Source: Alteromonas sp. KUL106 (GTDB taxonomy: Bacteria > Pseudomonadota > Gammaproteobacteria > Enterobacterales > Alteromonadaceae). Taken from it: 40,883 nt of DNA. The stretch spans positions 1 to 40,883 of the forward strand of contig NZ_BLIG01000033.1 in assembly GCF_009811415.1 (NCBI RefSeq), given 5' to 3'. Under the pieces are notes generated by a model that did no database searches, was not told the origin of the DNA, and saw only the letters and a list, made by a program, of their open reading frames with translations. Positions 1 to 12,107 of the stretch are shown piece by piece; the stretch's first letter is position 1, and each line of letters begins with the position of its first letter. Position numbers and translations under genes: made by a program.

Positions 1-64
1 TTTTTCTCGTTTCCTAAGTTAAAAGTCCGACCCACCAATAGACCGGACCGAACCTTCATTTAGA

Positions 65-2167
65 TTAAATTCTAGATTCAATAATAGCCTGCGCCACATT
101 GTTCGGCGCCTCAGAATAATTGAAGAACTCCATTGAGTATGAAGCACGACCTTGTGTTTGTGAACGCAAGTCTGTTGCGTAGCCAAACATTTCTGAAAGC
201 GGCACTTTTGCACGTATTATTTTAACACCTGCTACACCATCTTCCATACCTTCGATCATGCCGCGACGACGATTAATGTCGCCAACTACATCACCCATCC
301 AGTCTTCTGGAGTAGTCACTTCAACTTTCATTGTGGGTTCAAGTAACACCGGATTTGCTTCTGCGGCGCCTTTTTTGAAACCCATAGAGCCGGCGATCTT
401 AAACGCCATTTCAGAAGAGTCAACATCGTGGTATGAACCGTCAAACAAAGTTACCTTTACATCAAGTACCGGATACCCTGCAAGAACACCACTTCGCATC
501 TGCTCCTGAATTCCTTTATCGACCGCTGGGATGAACTCTTTTGGTACAACACCACCGACGATTTCGTTCACAAATTCGTAGCCTGAACCTTCTTCTTGAG
601 GTTCAATACGTAACCAAACATGACCAAATTGGCCACGGCCGCCTGACTGACGAACGAACTTCCCTTCAACTTCAACAGACTTACGAAGGGTTTCACGATA
701 AGCAACCTGTGGGTTACCTACGTTACATTCAACTTTAAATTCACGCTTCATGCGGTCAACAATGATATCAAGGTGAAGTTCACCCATACCAGAAATGATT
801 GTTTGACCTGTCTCGTCGTCAGTTTTTACTTTAAACGACGGATCTTCTGCCGCAAGCTTACTAAGGGCTATGCCCATTTTTTCCTGATCAGCTTGAGACT
901 TAGGCTCAACCGCAATTGAAATTACCGGCTCTGGAAACTCCATACGCTCCAGCGTGATAACGTGATTCGGATCACACAGCGTATCACCGGTTGTTACATC
1001 TTTAAGGCCGATGGCCGCGGCGATGTCACCTGCGCGTACTTCTTTAATTTCTTCGCGATCTTTCGCGTGCATTTGCACGATTCGACCAAAGCGCTCGCGC
1101 TTACCCTTAACAGGGTTATAAACCGTGTCACCTGTGTTTACTACACCAGAATAACAACGGAAGAATGTTAGCGTGCCCACAAATGGGTCCGTCGCTATTT
1201 TAAATGCTAACGCTGAGAACGGCTCATCGTCGCTTGCATGACGCTCTGCTTCTGTTTCGTCTTTATCGTCAAGTACACCCGTGATGGCCTTAACTTCTGT
1301 TGGAGACGGAAGATAATGAATAACAGAGTCTAGTACAGCCTGAACACCTTTGTTTTTGAAAGCACTGCCACATGTGGCAAGAACAATTTCGTTGTTCAGC
1401 GTACGCTTACGAAGCCCTAAACGAATTTCTTCCTCAGAGAGCTCTTCACCCTCTAAGTATTTATTCATTAGTTCATCAGATGCCTCTGCAGCCGCTTCGA
1501 TCATCTCTGTGCGGTACTGCTCAGCCGTGTCTAAATATTCAGCCGGAATGTCTTCATAGGTAAATGTCATACCCATGTCTTCTTCATTCCAGTTGATGGC
1601 TTTCATTTTCACAAGGTCAATGACGCCATGGAAATTCTCTTCAGCGCCCATGTTGATTTGAATCGGAACACAGTTTGCGCCTAAACGTTTGCGGATTTGA
1701 CCCACAACCCGTTCAAAATCAGCGCCAGCCCGGTCCATCTTATTGACGAACACAAGGCGTGGCACTTGATATTTGTCAGCCTGTCGCCAGACTGTCTCTG
1801 ATTGAGGTTCAACCCCAGAAGACCCACAGAATACCACTACCGCACCGTCTAATACACGTAGTGAACGCTCTACTTCGATAGTAAAGTCAACGTGTCCAGG
1901 GGTGTCGATGATGTTGATCCTATGTTGATCGAACTGTTGCTCCATACCAGACCAAAAACAAGTTGTTGCAGCAGACGTGATAGTAATACCACGCTCCTGC
2001 TCTTGCTCCATCCAGTCCATGGTAGCAGCACCATCGTGCACTTCACCGATTTTGTGAGACAGTCCTGTATAAAACAGAACACGCTCTGTGGTCGTGGTTT
2101 TACCCGCGTCCACGTGAGCCACAATACCAATATTGCGATAACGCTCAATCGAGGTCTTACGAGGCAT
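65..2167 (-). CDS. fusA: Elongation factor G
   Basis: EF-G is the cytoplasmic GTPase that drives ribosomal translocation and, with RRF, ribosome recycling. The 700-residue product is close to the usual ~704. The P-loop AHVDAGKT is at residues 17-24, followed by the switch II motif DTPGHVDF and the NKMD guanine-specificity motif. The C-terminal half carries the domain IV sequence [12 protein letters not shown] and ends in domain V. The ATG start follows a purine-rich GAGAGA ribosome site. It lies 27 bp after rpsG, as expected for the str operon (rpsL-rpsG-fusA, usually followed by tuf, which would lie beyond the left edge). No unusual residue was noticed. Identification is certain. Confidence 0.99.
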   Translation of the reverse strand: MPRKTSIERYRNIGIVAHVDAGKTTTTERVLFYTGLSHKIGEVHDGAATMDWMEQEQERGITITSAATTCFWSGMEQQFDQHRINIIDTPGHVDFTIEVERSLRVLDGAVVVFCGSSGVEPQSETVWRQADKYQVPRLVFVNKMDRAGADFERVVGQIRKRLGANCVPIQINMGAEENFHGVIDLVKMKAINWNEEDMGMTFTYEDIPAEYLDTAEQYRTEMIEAAAEASDELMNKYLEGEELSEEEIRLGLRKRTLNNEIVLATCGSAFKNKGVQAVLDSVIHYLPSPTEVKAITGVLDDKDETEAERHASDDEPFSALAFKIATDPFVGTLTFFRCYSGVVNTGDTVYNPVKGKRERFGRIVQMHAKDREEIKEVRAGDIAAAIGLKDVTTGDTLCDPNHVITLERMEFPEPVISIAVEPKSQADQEKMGIALSKLAAEDPSFKVKTDDETGQTIISGMGELHLDIIVDRMKREFKVECNVGNPQVAYRETLRKSVEVEGKFVRQSGGRGQFGHVWLRIEPQEEGSGYEFVNEIVGGVVPKEFIPAVDKGIQEQMRSGVLAGYPVLDVKVTLFDGSYHDVDSSEMAFKIAGSMGFKKGAAEANPVLLEPTMKVEVTTPEDWMGDVVGDINRRRGMIEGMEDGVAGVKIIRAKVPLSEMFGYATDLRSQTQGRASYSMEFFNYSEAPNNVAQAIIESRI

Positions 2168-2194
2168 AAATCTCTCTCAGTTATATAACGTTGA

Positions 2195-2665
2195 TTACCA
2201 ACGGTAATGAGCAAACGCTTTGTTTGCTTCGGCCATACGGTGAACGTCTTCACGTTTCTTAACCGCAGAACCTTTATTTTCTGATGCGTCTAACATCTCA
2301 GCCGCTAGGCGTTGTGCCATAGACTTTTCGCCACGTTTACGTGCAGCTTCAACCATCCAACGCATACCTAGCGCGTTACGACGAACTGGACGTACTTCAA
2401 CTGGAACCTGATACGTTGAACCACCAACACGACGAGATTTAACCTCTACTGTTGGACGGATGTTATCAAGCGCTTCCTCGAAGATATCTAGGTGTGCTTT
2501 GCCGGTTTTTTCAGCAACAATATCAAGCGCACCGTAAACGATTTTTTCAGCGACTGACTTTTTGCCGTCGAGCATTACGACATTCATGAATTTCGCAAGC
2601 AGTTGTGAACCAAATTTTGGCTCTGGTAGGATTTTACGTTGACCTACGACTCTTCTTCTTGGCAT
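2195..2665 (-). CDS. rpsG: 30S ribosomal protein S7
   Basis: S7 is the primary assembly protein of the 30S head, binds the 3' major domain of 16S rRNA and, in E. coli, is the translational repressor of the str operon. The 156-residue product begins [20 protein letters not shown] and carries the conserved [17 protein letters not shown] segment in the middle. Length is normal for gammaproteobacteria. It sits between rpsL (75 bp upstream) and fusA (27 bp downstream) on the same strand, so the three are surely co-transcribed. Confidence 0.99.
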   Translation of the reverse strand: MPRRRVVGQRKILPEPKFGSQLLAKFMNVVMLDGKKSVAEKIVYGALDIVAEKTGKAHLDIFEEALDNIRPTVEVKSRRVGGSTYQVPVEVRPVRRNALGMRWMVEAARKRGEKSMAQRLAAEMLDASENKGSAVKKREDVHRMAEANKAFAHYRW

Positions 2666-2740
2666 TTTCTATTCTCCGTATGAATTCAGGGAAAACCCAA
2701 AACTCTTAAACTTCAGTTTGGCCTTACTAACGGAGAACCG

Positions 2741-3115
2741 TTAAGACTTAGGCCTTTTCGCGCCGTACTTAGAACGGGCTTGTTTACGATCGTTTACACC
2801 TGCGCAGTCAAGAGTACCGCGAACTGTGTGATAACGAACACCTGGTAGATCTTTAACACGACCACCACGGATAAGTACTACACTGTGCTCTTGTAAGTTG
2901 TGACCTTCACCACCGATGTATGAAGAAACTTCAAAACCGTTAGTAAGACGCACACGACATACTTTACGTAGTGCAGAGTTTGGTTTCTTAGGCGTAGTAG
3001 TATATACACGAGTACATACACCACGTCTTTGTGGACAAGCTTGTAGAGCAGCTACGTTGCTTTTTTCAACGGGCTTTCTACGCGGCTTGCGCACTAACTG
3101 GTTAACTGTTGCCAT
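2741..3115 (-). CDS. rpsL: 30S ribosomal protein S12
   Basis: S12 lies at the decoding centre of the 30S subunit and affects translational accuracy. The 124-residue product begins [15 protein letters not shown]. The two loops where streptomycin resistance mutations arise are wild type: Lys43 in [10 protein letters not shown] and the Lys in [13 protein letters not shown] (Lys88 in E. coli numbering). It is the first gene of rpsL-rpsG-fusA and starts about 300 bp after rpoC, behind a terminator and two further inverted repeats that probably form part of its promoter/leader region. Confidence 0.99.
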   Translation of the reverse strand: MATVNQLVRKPRRKPVEKSNVAALQACPQRRGVCTRVYTTTPKKPNSALRKVCRVRLTNGFEVSSYIGGEGHNLQEHSVVLIRGGRVKDLPGVRYHTVRGTLDCAGVNDRKQARSKYGAKRPKS

Positions 3116-3145
3116 TAACTAGCTCCTGATTAAAAACTACGAAAA

Positions 3146-3164
3146 CCCAATCACTGTGATTGGG
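3146..3164 (-). promoter_or_regulatory. Hairpin in the rpsL leader
   Basis: A perfect 8-bp stem (CCCAATCA / TGATTGGG) with a 3-base loop lies 31 bp before the rpsL start. On the minus strand it is followed by TTTT, an interruption and TTTTT, so it looks like a weak intrinsic terminator or attenuator within the str operon leader. Function is inferred from shape only. Confidence 0.5.
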
Positions 3165-3203
3165 TCCATATAAACGCGACTTTTTTTAAAATCGCCCTGA
3201 TTT

Positions 3204-3230
3204 GTGAATATTGTGCTCGTCAATATTCAC
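3204..3230. repeat. Inverted repeat upstream of rpsL
   Basis: The 9-bp arms GTGAATATT and AATATTCAC are perfect and are separated by 9 bases. The right arm adjoins a TTGACG hexamer on the minus strand that could be a -35 box, but I could not find a good -10 at the right distance. It may be a hairpin or an operator. Confidence 0.4.
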
Positions 3231-3243
3231 TGAGCGTTGAAAC

Positions 3244-3297
3244 AAAAACCGCGACCGTTCATCGAGCCCTTCAAGGCTATCCAAAATCGGGTCGCGG
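3244..3297 (-). terminator. Intrinsic terminator downstream of rpoC
   Basis: On the minus strand an 8-bp stem CCGCGACC/GGTCGCGG encloses a second small hairpin (AGCCTTGAAGGGCT) and is followed directly by TTTTT. It lies about 125 bp past the rpoC stop and before the rpsL leader, so it separates the rpoBC and str transcripts, fully or in part. Confidence 0.75.
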
Positions 3298-3389
3298 AAT
3301 ATTAAAGATCATCGCCCTGACTGTCAAGGTGTACAAAGGTTAAGCAGTTAATTTATCTGCAATCTGTACAACTGAACTGCCAATTTGTT

Positions 3390-3411
3390 AGGAGTACGTT
3401 AACGTACTCCT
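3390..3411. repeat. 22-bp perfect palindrome just after rpoC
   Basis: The sequence AGGAGTACGTT is followed immediately by its reverse complement, 11 bp after the rpoC stop codon. There is no T-run beside it, so it is more likely an mRNA 3'-end stabilising or processing hairpin, or a protein-binding site, than an intrinsic terminator. Confidence 0.55.
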
Positions 3412-3422
3412 ATGATCATGCC

Positions 3423-6400
3423 TTATTCGGCAGTATCTTCGTCTGCACCAGCATTAAGCGCTTCGGTTAGTGCCTGTTCTGCTTCAGCAGCAGAAACTGA
3501 CATTTCTTCGATTTGCTCTTTGCGACGTTGTGCACGGCGTTCGTGGTAAGCGAAACCCGTTCCCGCTGGAATTAGACGACCAACGATAACGTTTTCTTTC
3601 AGACCGCGTAGGTCATCTTCTTTACCTTGAACCGCAGCTTCAGTTAGAACACGTGTTGTTTCTTGGAACGATGCTGCTGAGATAAACGACTCAGTAGACA
3701 GTGACGCTTTAGTGATACCAAGCAGTTGCGTTTCGTACTGCGCTGGGATCTTACCGTGTTTTTCAATTTCACGGTTCGCCACTTTAACGTTCGATACTTC
3801 AACCTGTTCACCTTCAAGGAACTGCGTATCGCCTGGGTGAGTGATAACACACTTACGTAGCATCTGACGGATAACTACTTCGATGTGCTTATCGTTAATC
3901 TTAACACCCTGTAGACGGTATACTTCCTGAACTTCGTTCACGATGTAGTTTGCTACTGCTGAGATACCACGTAGACGTAGGATATCGTGCGGAGACTCTG
4001 GACCATCAGCGATAACTTCGCCTTTTTCCACTTTCTCACCTTCGAACACGTTAAGCTGACGCCACTTAGGAATCATCTCTTCGTATGCATCACCCTCAGC
4101 AGGTGTAATTACAAGACGCTTCTTACCTTTGGTCTCTTTACCGAAGCCGATAGTACCTGAGATTTCTGCAAGGATTGCAGGCTCTTTAGGCTTACGTGCT
4201 TCAAATAGGTCCGCAACGCGCGGTAGACCACCCGTGATATCACGAGTCTTCGAGCTTTCCTGAGGAATACGTGCTAGCACGTCACCTTCATTCGCCACTT
4301 TGCCTTCTTTCGCTTCGATAGTCGTGAAGCTTGGAAGACGAATTTCTTGAAGACCGAAATCGTCACTTTCAAGAATTAGCTTAGGCTCTTTAGAGTTAAC
4401 TTTCGCAAGGTCTTTAACAACGATACGGGTTAGACCAGTAAGCTCGTCTTGCTGCATTTCGGTGTTAGAGTCATCAATGTCTGCGAAGCTAATCTTAGCT
4501 GCGCGCTCAGTGATGATTGGGTGACTATGCGGATCCCAGTTAGCAACCACGTCGCCAGCTGCAATCGTTGCACCGTCATCCACGCTAAGTACAGCACCGT
4601 AAGGCACTTTATAACGCTCTTTCTCACGGCCTTGCTCGTCGATAACAGTAAGTTCTGTTGAACGAGAAACGATAACCACTTTACCGTCAGAGTTACGTAC
4701 GAATTTTGCATTGTGTAGCTTAAGGCTACCCGCAGTCTTAACTTGTACGCTGTTCTCAGCAGATGCTCTAGATGCCGCACCACCGATGTGGAACGTACGC
4801 ATGGTAAGCTGTGTACCTGGCTCACCGATTGACTGTGCTGCAATAACACCAACCGATTCACCGCTACCCACCATGTGACCACGTGCAAGGTCACGACCGT
4901 AACACTTAGCACAAACACCGAAGTCGTTGTCACAAGTGATTACCGAGCGAACCATGATTTGGTCAACTGAGTTAGCTTCAAGCATGTCTACTAACGCTTC
5001 GTCTAGAAGAACGTTACGCTCTACGAGTACTTCGTTAGTACCAGGCTTAAGTACATCTTCTGCTACTACACGACCTAGTACACGCTCGCGTAGTGGCTCA
5101 ACAACGTCACCGCCTTCGATTAGTGGTGTCATTTGAACACCTTCGAATGTGCCACAGTCGTCGTTAGTGATTACCAAGTCTTGTGCAACGTCTACTAGAC
5201 GACGCGTTAGGTAACCCGAGTTCGCTGTCTTAAGTGCGGTATCCGCAAGACCTTTACGCGCACCGTGCGTTGAGATGAAGTACTGTAGTACGTTCAGACC
5301 TTCACGGAAGTTCGCCGTAATTGGTGTCTCGATGATTGAGCCATCTGGCTTAGCCATCAGACCACGCATACCAGCAAGCTGACGAATCTGAGCGGCACTA
5401 CCACGAGCACCCGAGTCGGCCATCATGTAAACAGAGTTAAATGATGTTTGCTCTTCTTCTTCGCCATCGCGGTTAATTACGATGTCAGTCTTAAGGTTAT
5501 CCATCATGGCCTTAGCAACTTTTTCGTTGGCATTTGACCAAATATCGATAACTTTGTTGTAACGCTCACCCGCGGTAACAAGACCGTTTTGGAACTGTTC
5601 CTGAATTTCGATAACTTCTGCTTCAGCGGCGTCGATGATTTCTTTCTTCGCTTCTGGGATAACCATATCGTCGATACCAACAGATGCACCCGCGATCATC
5701 GCGTAGTGGAAACCGGTATACATGATTTGGTCAGCAGCAATTACTGTGTCTTTCAGACCTAGCGTACGGTAACAAGCATTCAATAGTCTTGAAATTTGCT
5801 TCTTGCCCATGGCTTGGTTGATGATTTCAAACGGCAGACCCTTTGGAAGGATCAATGAGAAAATTGCACGACCAACAGTAGTATCTGTTAGCGTCACTTT
5901 CTCAGTTTTGTTGCCATCTTCATCGATGTCATATTCAGTAATACGTACTTTAACGCGAGAGTGAAGCTCAGCATTACCTGTACGGTATGCTTTTTCTGCT
6001 TCATTCGGGCTGGTAAATACCATGCCTTCGCCTAAGCCGTTTACTTTGTCACGCGTTAGGTAGTAAAGACCTAATACAACGTCCTGTGAAGGAACGATGA
6101 TTGGTTCACCGTTCGCGGGTGACAGAATGTTGTTCGTCGACATCATAAGCGCACGTGCTTCTAGCTGTGCTTCGATAGTCAACGGAACGTGTACCGCCAT
6201 TTGGTCACCGTCGAAGTCGGCGTTGTACGCCGCACACACTAGCGGGTGAAGCTGAATCGCTTTACCTTCGATAAGTGTTGGTTCGAACGCTTGGATACCC
6301 AAACGGTGAAGTGTAGGTGCACGGTTAAGCAGTACCGGGTGTTCGCGGATAACGTCATCTAGTACGTCCCAAACCTCTGGTGCTTCGCGCTCTACAAGCT

Positions 6401-7595
6401 TCTTAGCTGCTTTAATTGTCGTCGCAAGACCACGTGCTTCAAGCTTACCGTAGATAAACGGCTTAAATAGCTCAAGTGCCATCTTCTTAGGAAGACCACA
6501 CTGGTGAAGACGTAGCGTTGGACCTACGGTAATTACAGAACGGCCTGAGTAGTCAACACGCTTACCAAGAAGGTTTTGACGGAAACGACCTTGCTTACCT
6601 TTGATCATGTCTGCAAGCGACTTAAGTGGACGCTTGTTAGAACCTGTAATCGCACGACCGCGACGTCCGTTATCTAGAAGCGCATCAACAGACTCTTGAA
6701 GCATACGCTTTTCGTTGCGTACGATAATGTCTGGAGCAGCAAGGTCTAGAAGACGCTTAAGACGGTTGTTACGGTTAATTACACGACGGTATAGGTCGTT
6801 TAGGTCAGACGTTGCAAAACGGCCTCCATCTAGTGGTACTAGAGGACGTAAGTCTGGTGGAAGTACCGGAAGTACCGTCATGATCATCCACTCTGGCTTG
6901 TTACCAGATTGTTGGAATGACTCAAGCAACTTAAGACGCTTAGTAATTTTCTTACGCTTGGTCTCAGAGTTGATTGAAGGCAGCTCTTCACGCATAGCCG
7001 CAACGTCTGCGTCTACGTCTAGTGCTTTTAGAAGGTCAAATATCGCTTCAGCACCCATCTTCGCATCGAACTCATCACCGTGCTCTTCAAGTGCATCCAA
7101 ATACTCTTCTTCGTTAAGAAGTTGGCTGCGCTCAAGCGTCGTCATACCTGGCTCTGTAACCACATATGATTCGAAGTAAAGTACACGTTCAATATCACGA
7201 AGGGTCATATCAAGCATTAAGCCGATACGAGACGGAAGTGATTTAAGGAACCAGATGTGTGCAACCGGGCTAGCTAGCTCGATGTGACCCATACGCTCAC
7301 GACGTACTTTAGTCAGTGTTACTTCAACGCCACACTTCTCACAGATTACACCGCGGTGCTTAAGGCGCTTGTACTTACCGCAAAGACACTCATAGTCTTT
7401 AACCGGACCAAAGATACGTGCACAGAACAGACCGTCACGCTCAGGTTTGAACGTACGGTAGTTAATTGTTTCAGGCTTTTTAACTTCACCGAATGACCAT
7501 GAACGGATCATGTCAGGCGAAGACAGACCGATTCGGATATTATCGAATTCTTCGGTCTTGTTTTGTTGCTTTAGAAACTTTAATAAGTCTTTCAC
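3423..7595 (-). CDS. rpoC: RNA polymerase subunit beta'
   Basis: Beta' supplies the catalytic magnesium site of RNA polymerase. The 1390-residue product is near the E. coli length of 1407. The N-terminal zinc ribbon cysteines are at exactly 70, 72, 85 and 88, the catalytic [12 protein letters not shown] motif is near residue 460, and the second zinc site includes [15 protein letters not shown] further on. The reading frame is intact. The ATG start lies 81 bp after the rpoB stop, with a strong hairpin in the gap. An acidic tail (GADEDTAE) ends the protein. It is the distal gene of the rplKAJL-rpoBC unit. Confidence 0.99.
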   Translation of the reverse strand: MKDLLKFLKQQNKTEEFDNIRIGLSSPDMIRSWSFGEVKKPETINYRTFKPERDGLFCARIFGPVKDYECLCGKYKRLKHRGVICEKCGVEVTLTKVRRERMGHIELASPVAHIWFLKSLPSRIGLMLDMTLRDIERVLYFESYVVTEPGMTTLERSQLLNEEEYLDALEEHGDEFDAKMGAEAIFDLLKALDVDADVAAMREELPSINSETKRKKITKRLKLLESFQQSGNKPEWMIMTVLPVLPPDLRPLVPLDGGRFATSDLNDLYRRVINRNNRLKRLLDLAAPDIIVRNEKRMLQESVDALLDNGRRGRAITGSNKRPLKSLADMIKGKQGRFRQNLLGKRVDYSGRSVITVGPTLRLHQCGLPKKMALELFKPFIYGKLEARGLATTIKAAKKLVEREAPEVWDVLDDVIREHPVLLNRAPTLHRLGIQAFEPTLIEGKAIQLHPLVCAAYNADFDGDQMAVHVPLTIEAQLEARALMMSTNNILSPANGEPIIVPSQDVVLGLYYLTRDKVNGLGEGMVFTSPNEAEKAYRTGNAELHSRVKVRITEYDIDEDGNKTEKVTLTDTTVGRAIFSLILPKGLPFEIINQAMGKKQISRLLNACYRTLGLKDTVIAADQIMYTGFHYAMIAGASVGIDDMVIPEAKKEIIDAAEAEVIEIQEQFQNGLVTAGERYNKVIDIWSNANEKVAKAMMDNLKTDIVINRDGEEEEQTSFNSVYMMADSGARGSAAQIRQLAGMRGLMAKPDGSIIETPITANFREGLNVLQYFISTHGARKGLADTALKTANSGYLTRRLVDVAQDLVITNDDCGTFEGVQMTPLIEGGDVVEPLRERVLGRVVAEDVLKPGTNEVLVERNVLLDEALVDMLEANSVDQIMVRSVITCDNDFGVCAKCYGRDLARGHMVGSGESVGVIAAQSIGEPGTQLTMRTFHIGGAASRASAENSVQVKTAGSLKLHNAKFVRNSDGKVVIVSRSTELTVIDEQGREKERYKVPYGAVLSVDDGATIAAGDVVANWDPHSHPIITERAAKISFADIDDSNTEMQQDELTGLTRIVVKDLAKVNSKEPKLILESDDFGLQEIRLPSFTTIEAKEGKVANEGDVLARIPQESSKTRDITGGLPRVADLFEARKPKEPAILAEISGTIGFGKETKGKKRLVITPAEGDAYEEMIPKWRQLNVFEGEKVEKGEVIADGPESPHDILRLRGISAVANYIVNEVQEVYRLQGVKINDKHIEVVIRQMLRKCVITHPGDTQFLEGEQVEVSNVKVANREIEKHGKIPAQYETQLLGITKASLSTESFISAASFQETTRVLTEAAVQGKEDDLRGLKENVIVGRLIPAGTGFAYHERRAQRRKEQIEEMSVSAAEAEQALTEALNAGADEDTAE

Positions 7596-7626
7596 ATTAC
7601 TCTCCCAGCGGAGTCAGTCTCTAGAA

Positions 7627-7644
7627 CCCGGCGCAAGCGCCGGG
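7627..7644. promoter_or_regulatory. GC-rich hairpin between rpoB and rpoC
   Basis: The sequence CCCGGCGC-AA-GCGCCGGG forms a stable stem in the 81-bp rpoB-rpoC gap. No T-run follows on the minus strand, so it is not a standard intrinsic terminator. It may be an RNA processing or pausing hairpin. Confidence 0.5.
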
Positions 7645-7676
7645 CCATCTCATAACATTACGTGGCTAACGCCGTA

Positions 7677-10600
7677 TTACTTTTCTTCAAGCTCGATGTT
7701 GATACCCAACGAGCGAATTTCTTTAAGTAGTACGTTGAATGACTCTGGCATGCCAGGTTCCATTCTGTGGTCGCCATCGACGATGTTCTTGTACATCTTG
7801 GTACGGCCGTTAACGTCATCCGACTTAACGGTAAGCATTTCTTGAAGGGTATATGCTGCACCGTATGCTTCAAGTGCCCACACTTCCATCTCACCGAAGC
7901 GCTGACCACCGAACTGTGCTTTACCACCAAGAGGCTGCTGTGTAACAAGGCTGTAAGAACCCGTAGAACGCGCGTGCATTTTGTCGTCTACTAAGTGGTT
8001 CAGTTTCAGCATGTACATATAACCAACCGTAACTGGACGCTCAAATTCGCGACCGGTACGACCGTCAAACAAAGTAATCTGACCGCTTTCTGGAATATCA
8101 GCAAGCTTCAGCATTTCCTTGATTTCAGATTCACGAGCACCGTCGAATACCGGTGTTGCTACCGGAACACCTTTGCGAAGGTTTTCCGCTAGACGGCGAA
8201 CTTCATGGTCTGTGAAGCTGTCGATGTCGACTTCTTGATGGTTCTCACCAAGCTCGTACACCTTCTTCAAGAAGTCACGTAGTTCAGCCAGCTCACGCTG
8301 CTCTTTGATCATGCGATCAATCTTCACACCAAGACCGTGTGCTGCCATACCCAAGTGCGTTTCTAGGATCTGACCGATGTTCATACGAGACGGTACACCT
8401 AGCGGGTTAAGTACGATATCTACCGGCGTGCCGTCAGCATCGTATGGCATATCTTCTACAGGCTGAATAGTCGAGATAACACCTTTGTTACCGTGACGAC
8501 CGGCCATCTTATCACCCGGTTGGATGTGACGTTTAACTGCAAGGTAAACCTTAACAATCTTAAGTACGCCTGGTGCTAGGTCATCGCCCTGCGTGATCTT
8601 ACGACGCTTCGTTTCGAACTTCTTATCGAAGTCGGCTTTTATCTCAGCGTGTTGATCAGCAATTTGGTCAAGCTCTAGCTGTGCATCTTCACTGTTAAGC
8701 GCAATTTCAAACCACTTTTCACGCGGTAGGCTATCAAGCTTAGCTTGATCAACACCAGCACGTAGCAATGCAGTTTGTGCACGACTGAAGATACCGTCTG
8801 CAAGAATTTCGAACTCGTCAGTAAGGTCTTTCTTAACCTGACGTAGCTGCATATCTTCGATTTCAAGCGCACGTTTGTCTTTCTCTACGCCATCACGGGT
8901 AAATACTTGAACGTCGATAACGGTACCGTGAACAGAGTTAGGTACACGTAAAGACGTATCTTTTACGTCAGACGCTTTCTCACCGAAGATTGCACGTAGT
9001 AGTTTCTCTTCTGGCGTAAGCTGAGTTTCACCTTTAGGCGTTACTTTACCTACTAGGATGTCACCGCCTTTCACTTCCGCACCAATGTATACAACACCTG
9101 ATTCATCAAGCTTGCTTAGTGCAGATTCACCCACGTTCGGGATATCAGAAGAAATTTCTTCTGGCCCAAGCTTAGTATCACGAGCGATACAGCTAAGCTC
9201 TTGAATGTGGATAGTAGTAAAACGGTCTTCCTGCGCTACACGCTCAGAAATAAGGATTGAATCCTCAAAGTTGTAACCATTCCACGGCATGAACGCGATA
9301 CGCATGTTCTGACCAAGTGCAAGATCACCAAGGTCTGTTGAAGGACCATCGGCGAGCACGTCACCTGCAACAATCGGGTCGCCAACGTTACACGTAGGCT
9401 TCTGATTGATACATGTGTTTTGGTTAGAACGTGTGTACTTAGTCAGGTTGTAGATATCGATACCCGCTTCACCTGGAAGCATTTCATCTTCATCTACCTT
9501 AATAACGATACGGCTGGCATCAACGTAATCAACCACACCACCGCGCTTAGCAACTACAGTTACACCTGAGTCAACCGCGATTGTTCTTTCCATACCGGTA
9601 CCAACTAGCGGCTTATCAGCGCGTAGTGTAGGTACTGCCTGACGTTGCATGTTCGCACCCATTAGTGCACGGTTCGCATCATCGTGCTCTAGGAATGGGA
9701 TAATGCTTGCAGCAATTGAAACGATTTGCTGAGGTGAAACGTCCATGTATTTGATGTCTTCTTTAGGCATCAAGGTTGTTTCACCACGGTGACGACAAGG
9801 AATTAGGTCGTCAACCAACTCGCCTGCTTCAGTTAACGCGATGTTAGCCTGAGCGATTGCGAATTGACCTTCTTCAATTGCAGATAAATAATCGATTTCG
9901 TCTGTAACCACACCGTCAACAATGCGACGGAACGGTGTTTCTAGGAAACCGAAGTCATTGGTGCGCGCAAAGCTTGCCAATGAGTTAATAAGACCGATGT
10001 TCGGGCCTTCCGGCGTTTCGATTGGACATAGACGACCGTAGTGAGTCGGGTGTACGTCTCGAACTTCGAAGCCTGCACGTTCACGTGTAAGACCACCCGG
10101 GCCTAATGCAGAAATACGACGCTTATGCGTTACTTCTGATAGCGGGTTGTTTTGGTCCATGAACTGAGAAAGCTGAGATGAACCGAAGAACTCTTTAACC
10201 GCTGCCGAAATAGGTTTAGCGTTTATAAGGTCTTGTGGCATTACGTTGTCTAGGTCGCCTAAGCTTAGACGCTCTTTAACTGCACGTTCAACACGTACAA
10301 GGCCAACGCGGAACTGGTTCTCTGCCATTTCACCAACAGAACGGATACGACGGTTACCTAGGTGATCGATGTCATCTACTTCGTCTTTACCGTCACGAAT
10401 CATTATTAACTGCTTCATTACAGCGATAATGTCTTCTTTATCTAGCGTTCCAGAACCAATAAGTTCTTCGCGACCTAGACGACGATTGAACTTCATACGA
10501 CCAACAGAAGACAGGTCATAACGTTCTTCAGAGAAGAACAAGTTATCAAACAAGGTTTCTGCTGCGTCTTTTGTCGGTGGTTCACCAGGACGCATCATAC

Positions 10601-11781
10601 GATAAATTTCAACTAGCGCTTCTAGGCGGTTGGTTGAAGAATCGATACGAAGCGTATCTGAAATGTATGAACCGTGATCGAGTTCATTGATGTAAAGCGT
10701 TTCGAACTCTTTTATACCTGCTTGGCTCAGCGCCGCTAGGTTTTCCAGAGTAAGTTCATCGTTAGCACTAACAATGACTTCGCCGGTGTCTTCGTTTACG
10801 TAAGTGGCAGCATATACGCGACCAATTAAGTAATCCGCAGGAACTTCAAGTTCCGATAGACCCGCTTTCTCAAGTGCACGAGTATGACGCGCAGAGATAC
10901 GACGGCCTGACTCAACAACAACGTTACCTTCGCCATCAATGATATCAAACTGGGCAGTTTCACCGCGTAGGCGATCTGGCACCACTTCCATCATCAACTT
11001 GTCTTTATTGATACGTACGTTAACTTTCTCAAAGAAAGTGTCTAAGGCGATCTGGCACCACTTCCATCATCAACTTGTCTTTATTGATACGTACGTTAAC
11101 TTTCTCAAAGAAAGTGTCTAAAATTTCTTCAGACGACATTTCCAACGCACGTAAAATAATCGTTGCAGGCAACTTACGACGGCGGTCAATACGTACAAAC
11201 AAGTTATCTTTCGGGTCAAACTCGAAGTCTAACCACGAACCACGGTAAGGAATTACACGTGCGTTATATAGCACTTTACCTGACGAGTGGGTTTTGCCTT
11301 TGTCGTGATCGAAGAATACACCAGGTGAACGGTGCAGCTGTGACACGATAACACGCTCTGTACCATTGATTACGAACGTACCGTTCTCAGTCATCAATGG
11401 GATCTCGCCCATGTACACTTCTTGTTCTTTAATATCTTTTACGGTACCTGGCGCAGCGTCTTTATCGAACAACACTAACCGTAGTTTTACTCTTAACGGA
11501 GCAGAGAAAGTTACGCCACGAATTTGACATTCTTTAACGTCGAAAACGGGCTCTCCCAGGCGGTAGCTTACATACTGAAGCTCTGAACTACCTGAGTAGC
11601 TTTTAATTGGAAAAACGGAACGAAATGCTGCTTCCAAACCGTATTGAGCATCTGCGTCGATCTCAATAAACTTTTTGAAAGAATCAAGCTGAATTGAAAG
11701 AAGGTATGGAATTTCCAATACCTGTGGGCGTTTGCCAAAATCCTTACGGATACGTTTCTTTTCGCTATAAGAGTAAACCAT
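7677..11781 (-). pseudogene. rpoB: RNA polymerase subunit beta, frameshifted by a 76-bp tandem duplication
   Basis: Beta forms one half of the RNA polymerase active-site cleft and is the rifampicin target. As written the gene is split. The 5' part (11029-11781, 250 codons, starting [20 protein letters not shown]) runs through DRLR and then meets a stop three codons later in the wrong frame. The remainder (about 10997 down to 7677) continues from the same residues, ...[18 protein letters not shown], to the normal C-terminus. The cause is a perfect 76-bp tandem duplication. Removing one copy gives a 1342-codon product, the exact length of E. coli RpoB. The rifampicin region is wild type in appearance ([22 protein letters not shown] split over about 10130-10190). 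Since rpoB is essential and the rest is undamaged, an assembly error is the likeliest explanation. Confidence 0.95.
10969..11121. repeat. Perfect 76-bp tandem duplication inside rpoB
   Basis: Bases 10970-11045 are repeated without mismatch at 11046-11121, with one extra matching base at the left junction. The unit length leaves a remainder of 1 when divided by 3, so it shifts the frame of rpoB. The sequence outside the repeat joins perfectly to a normal RpoB when one copy is removed. Confidence 0.97.
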
Positions 11782-12040
11782 GGGTTCCTCAGCCTGCTGA
11801 TTTATGACCCAACCTGCTGCAAAATGCTTTAAAACGCGTGCTATGGGCTAAAAGCTGCGTTTCAAATGGCGCACTAAGCAACAAACTTCCACAACCCTTT
11901 TTCGGGCAGATACACCAGCATACAACAAAATTTAACCAATTATTAGTTAACTTGTTGGATTTTTATGCTTTTTATGGGTATGTCCGATTGGCGCTTTTAC
12001 GTGATGTAGTCAAGGGTTAGAATCTACACACTATACAGCG

Positions 12041-12075
12041 CAAAAAGGCTGGTGGTTCAAAAAACCACCAGCCTT
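12041..12075 (-). terminator. Attenuator-type terminator between rplL and rpoB
   Basis: A perfect 13-bp stem (AAGGCTGGTGGTT and its complement) with a 5-base loop is followed on the minus strand by a T-run reaching 12041. Its place, 33 bp past rplL, matches the partial terminator known in E. coli between rplL and rpoB that lowers rpoBC transcription relative to the ribosomal genes. The other 260 bp up to rpoB (11782-12040) contain no gene, and I found no convincing promoter there. Confidence 0.85.
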
Positions 12076-12107
12076 GCCGTCTCAGGCAATAATCTGACTG
12101 TGTCAGA

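Noticed and set aside
2741..3115. Streptomycin-resistance change in S12
   Set aside because: The lysines corresponding to 43 and 88 are both wild type.
4430..4933. 167-codon minus-strand frame within rpoC
   Set aside because: It is an out-of-frame shadow of rpoC with no recognisable domain.
6715..7179. 154-codon plus-strand frame opposite rpoC
   Set aside because: It is antisense to a conserved part of rpoC, has serine/arginine-rich low-complexity composition and shows no start signal.
7677..10997. rpoB truncated form beginning at an internal TTG as a separate functional protein
   Set aside because: The TTG is mid-domain, has no ribosome site and is only the place where the frame reopens after the duplication.
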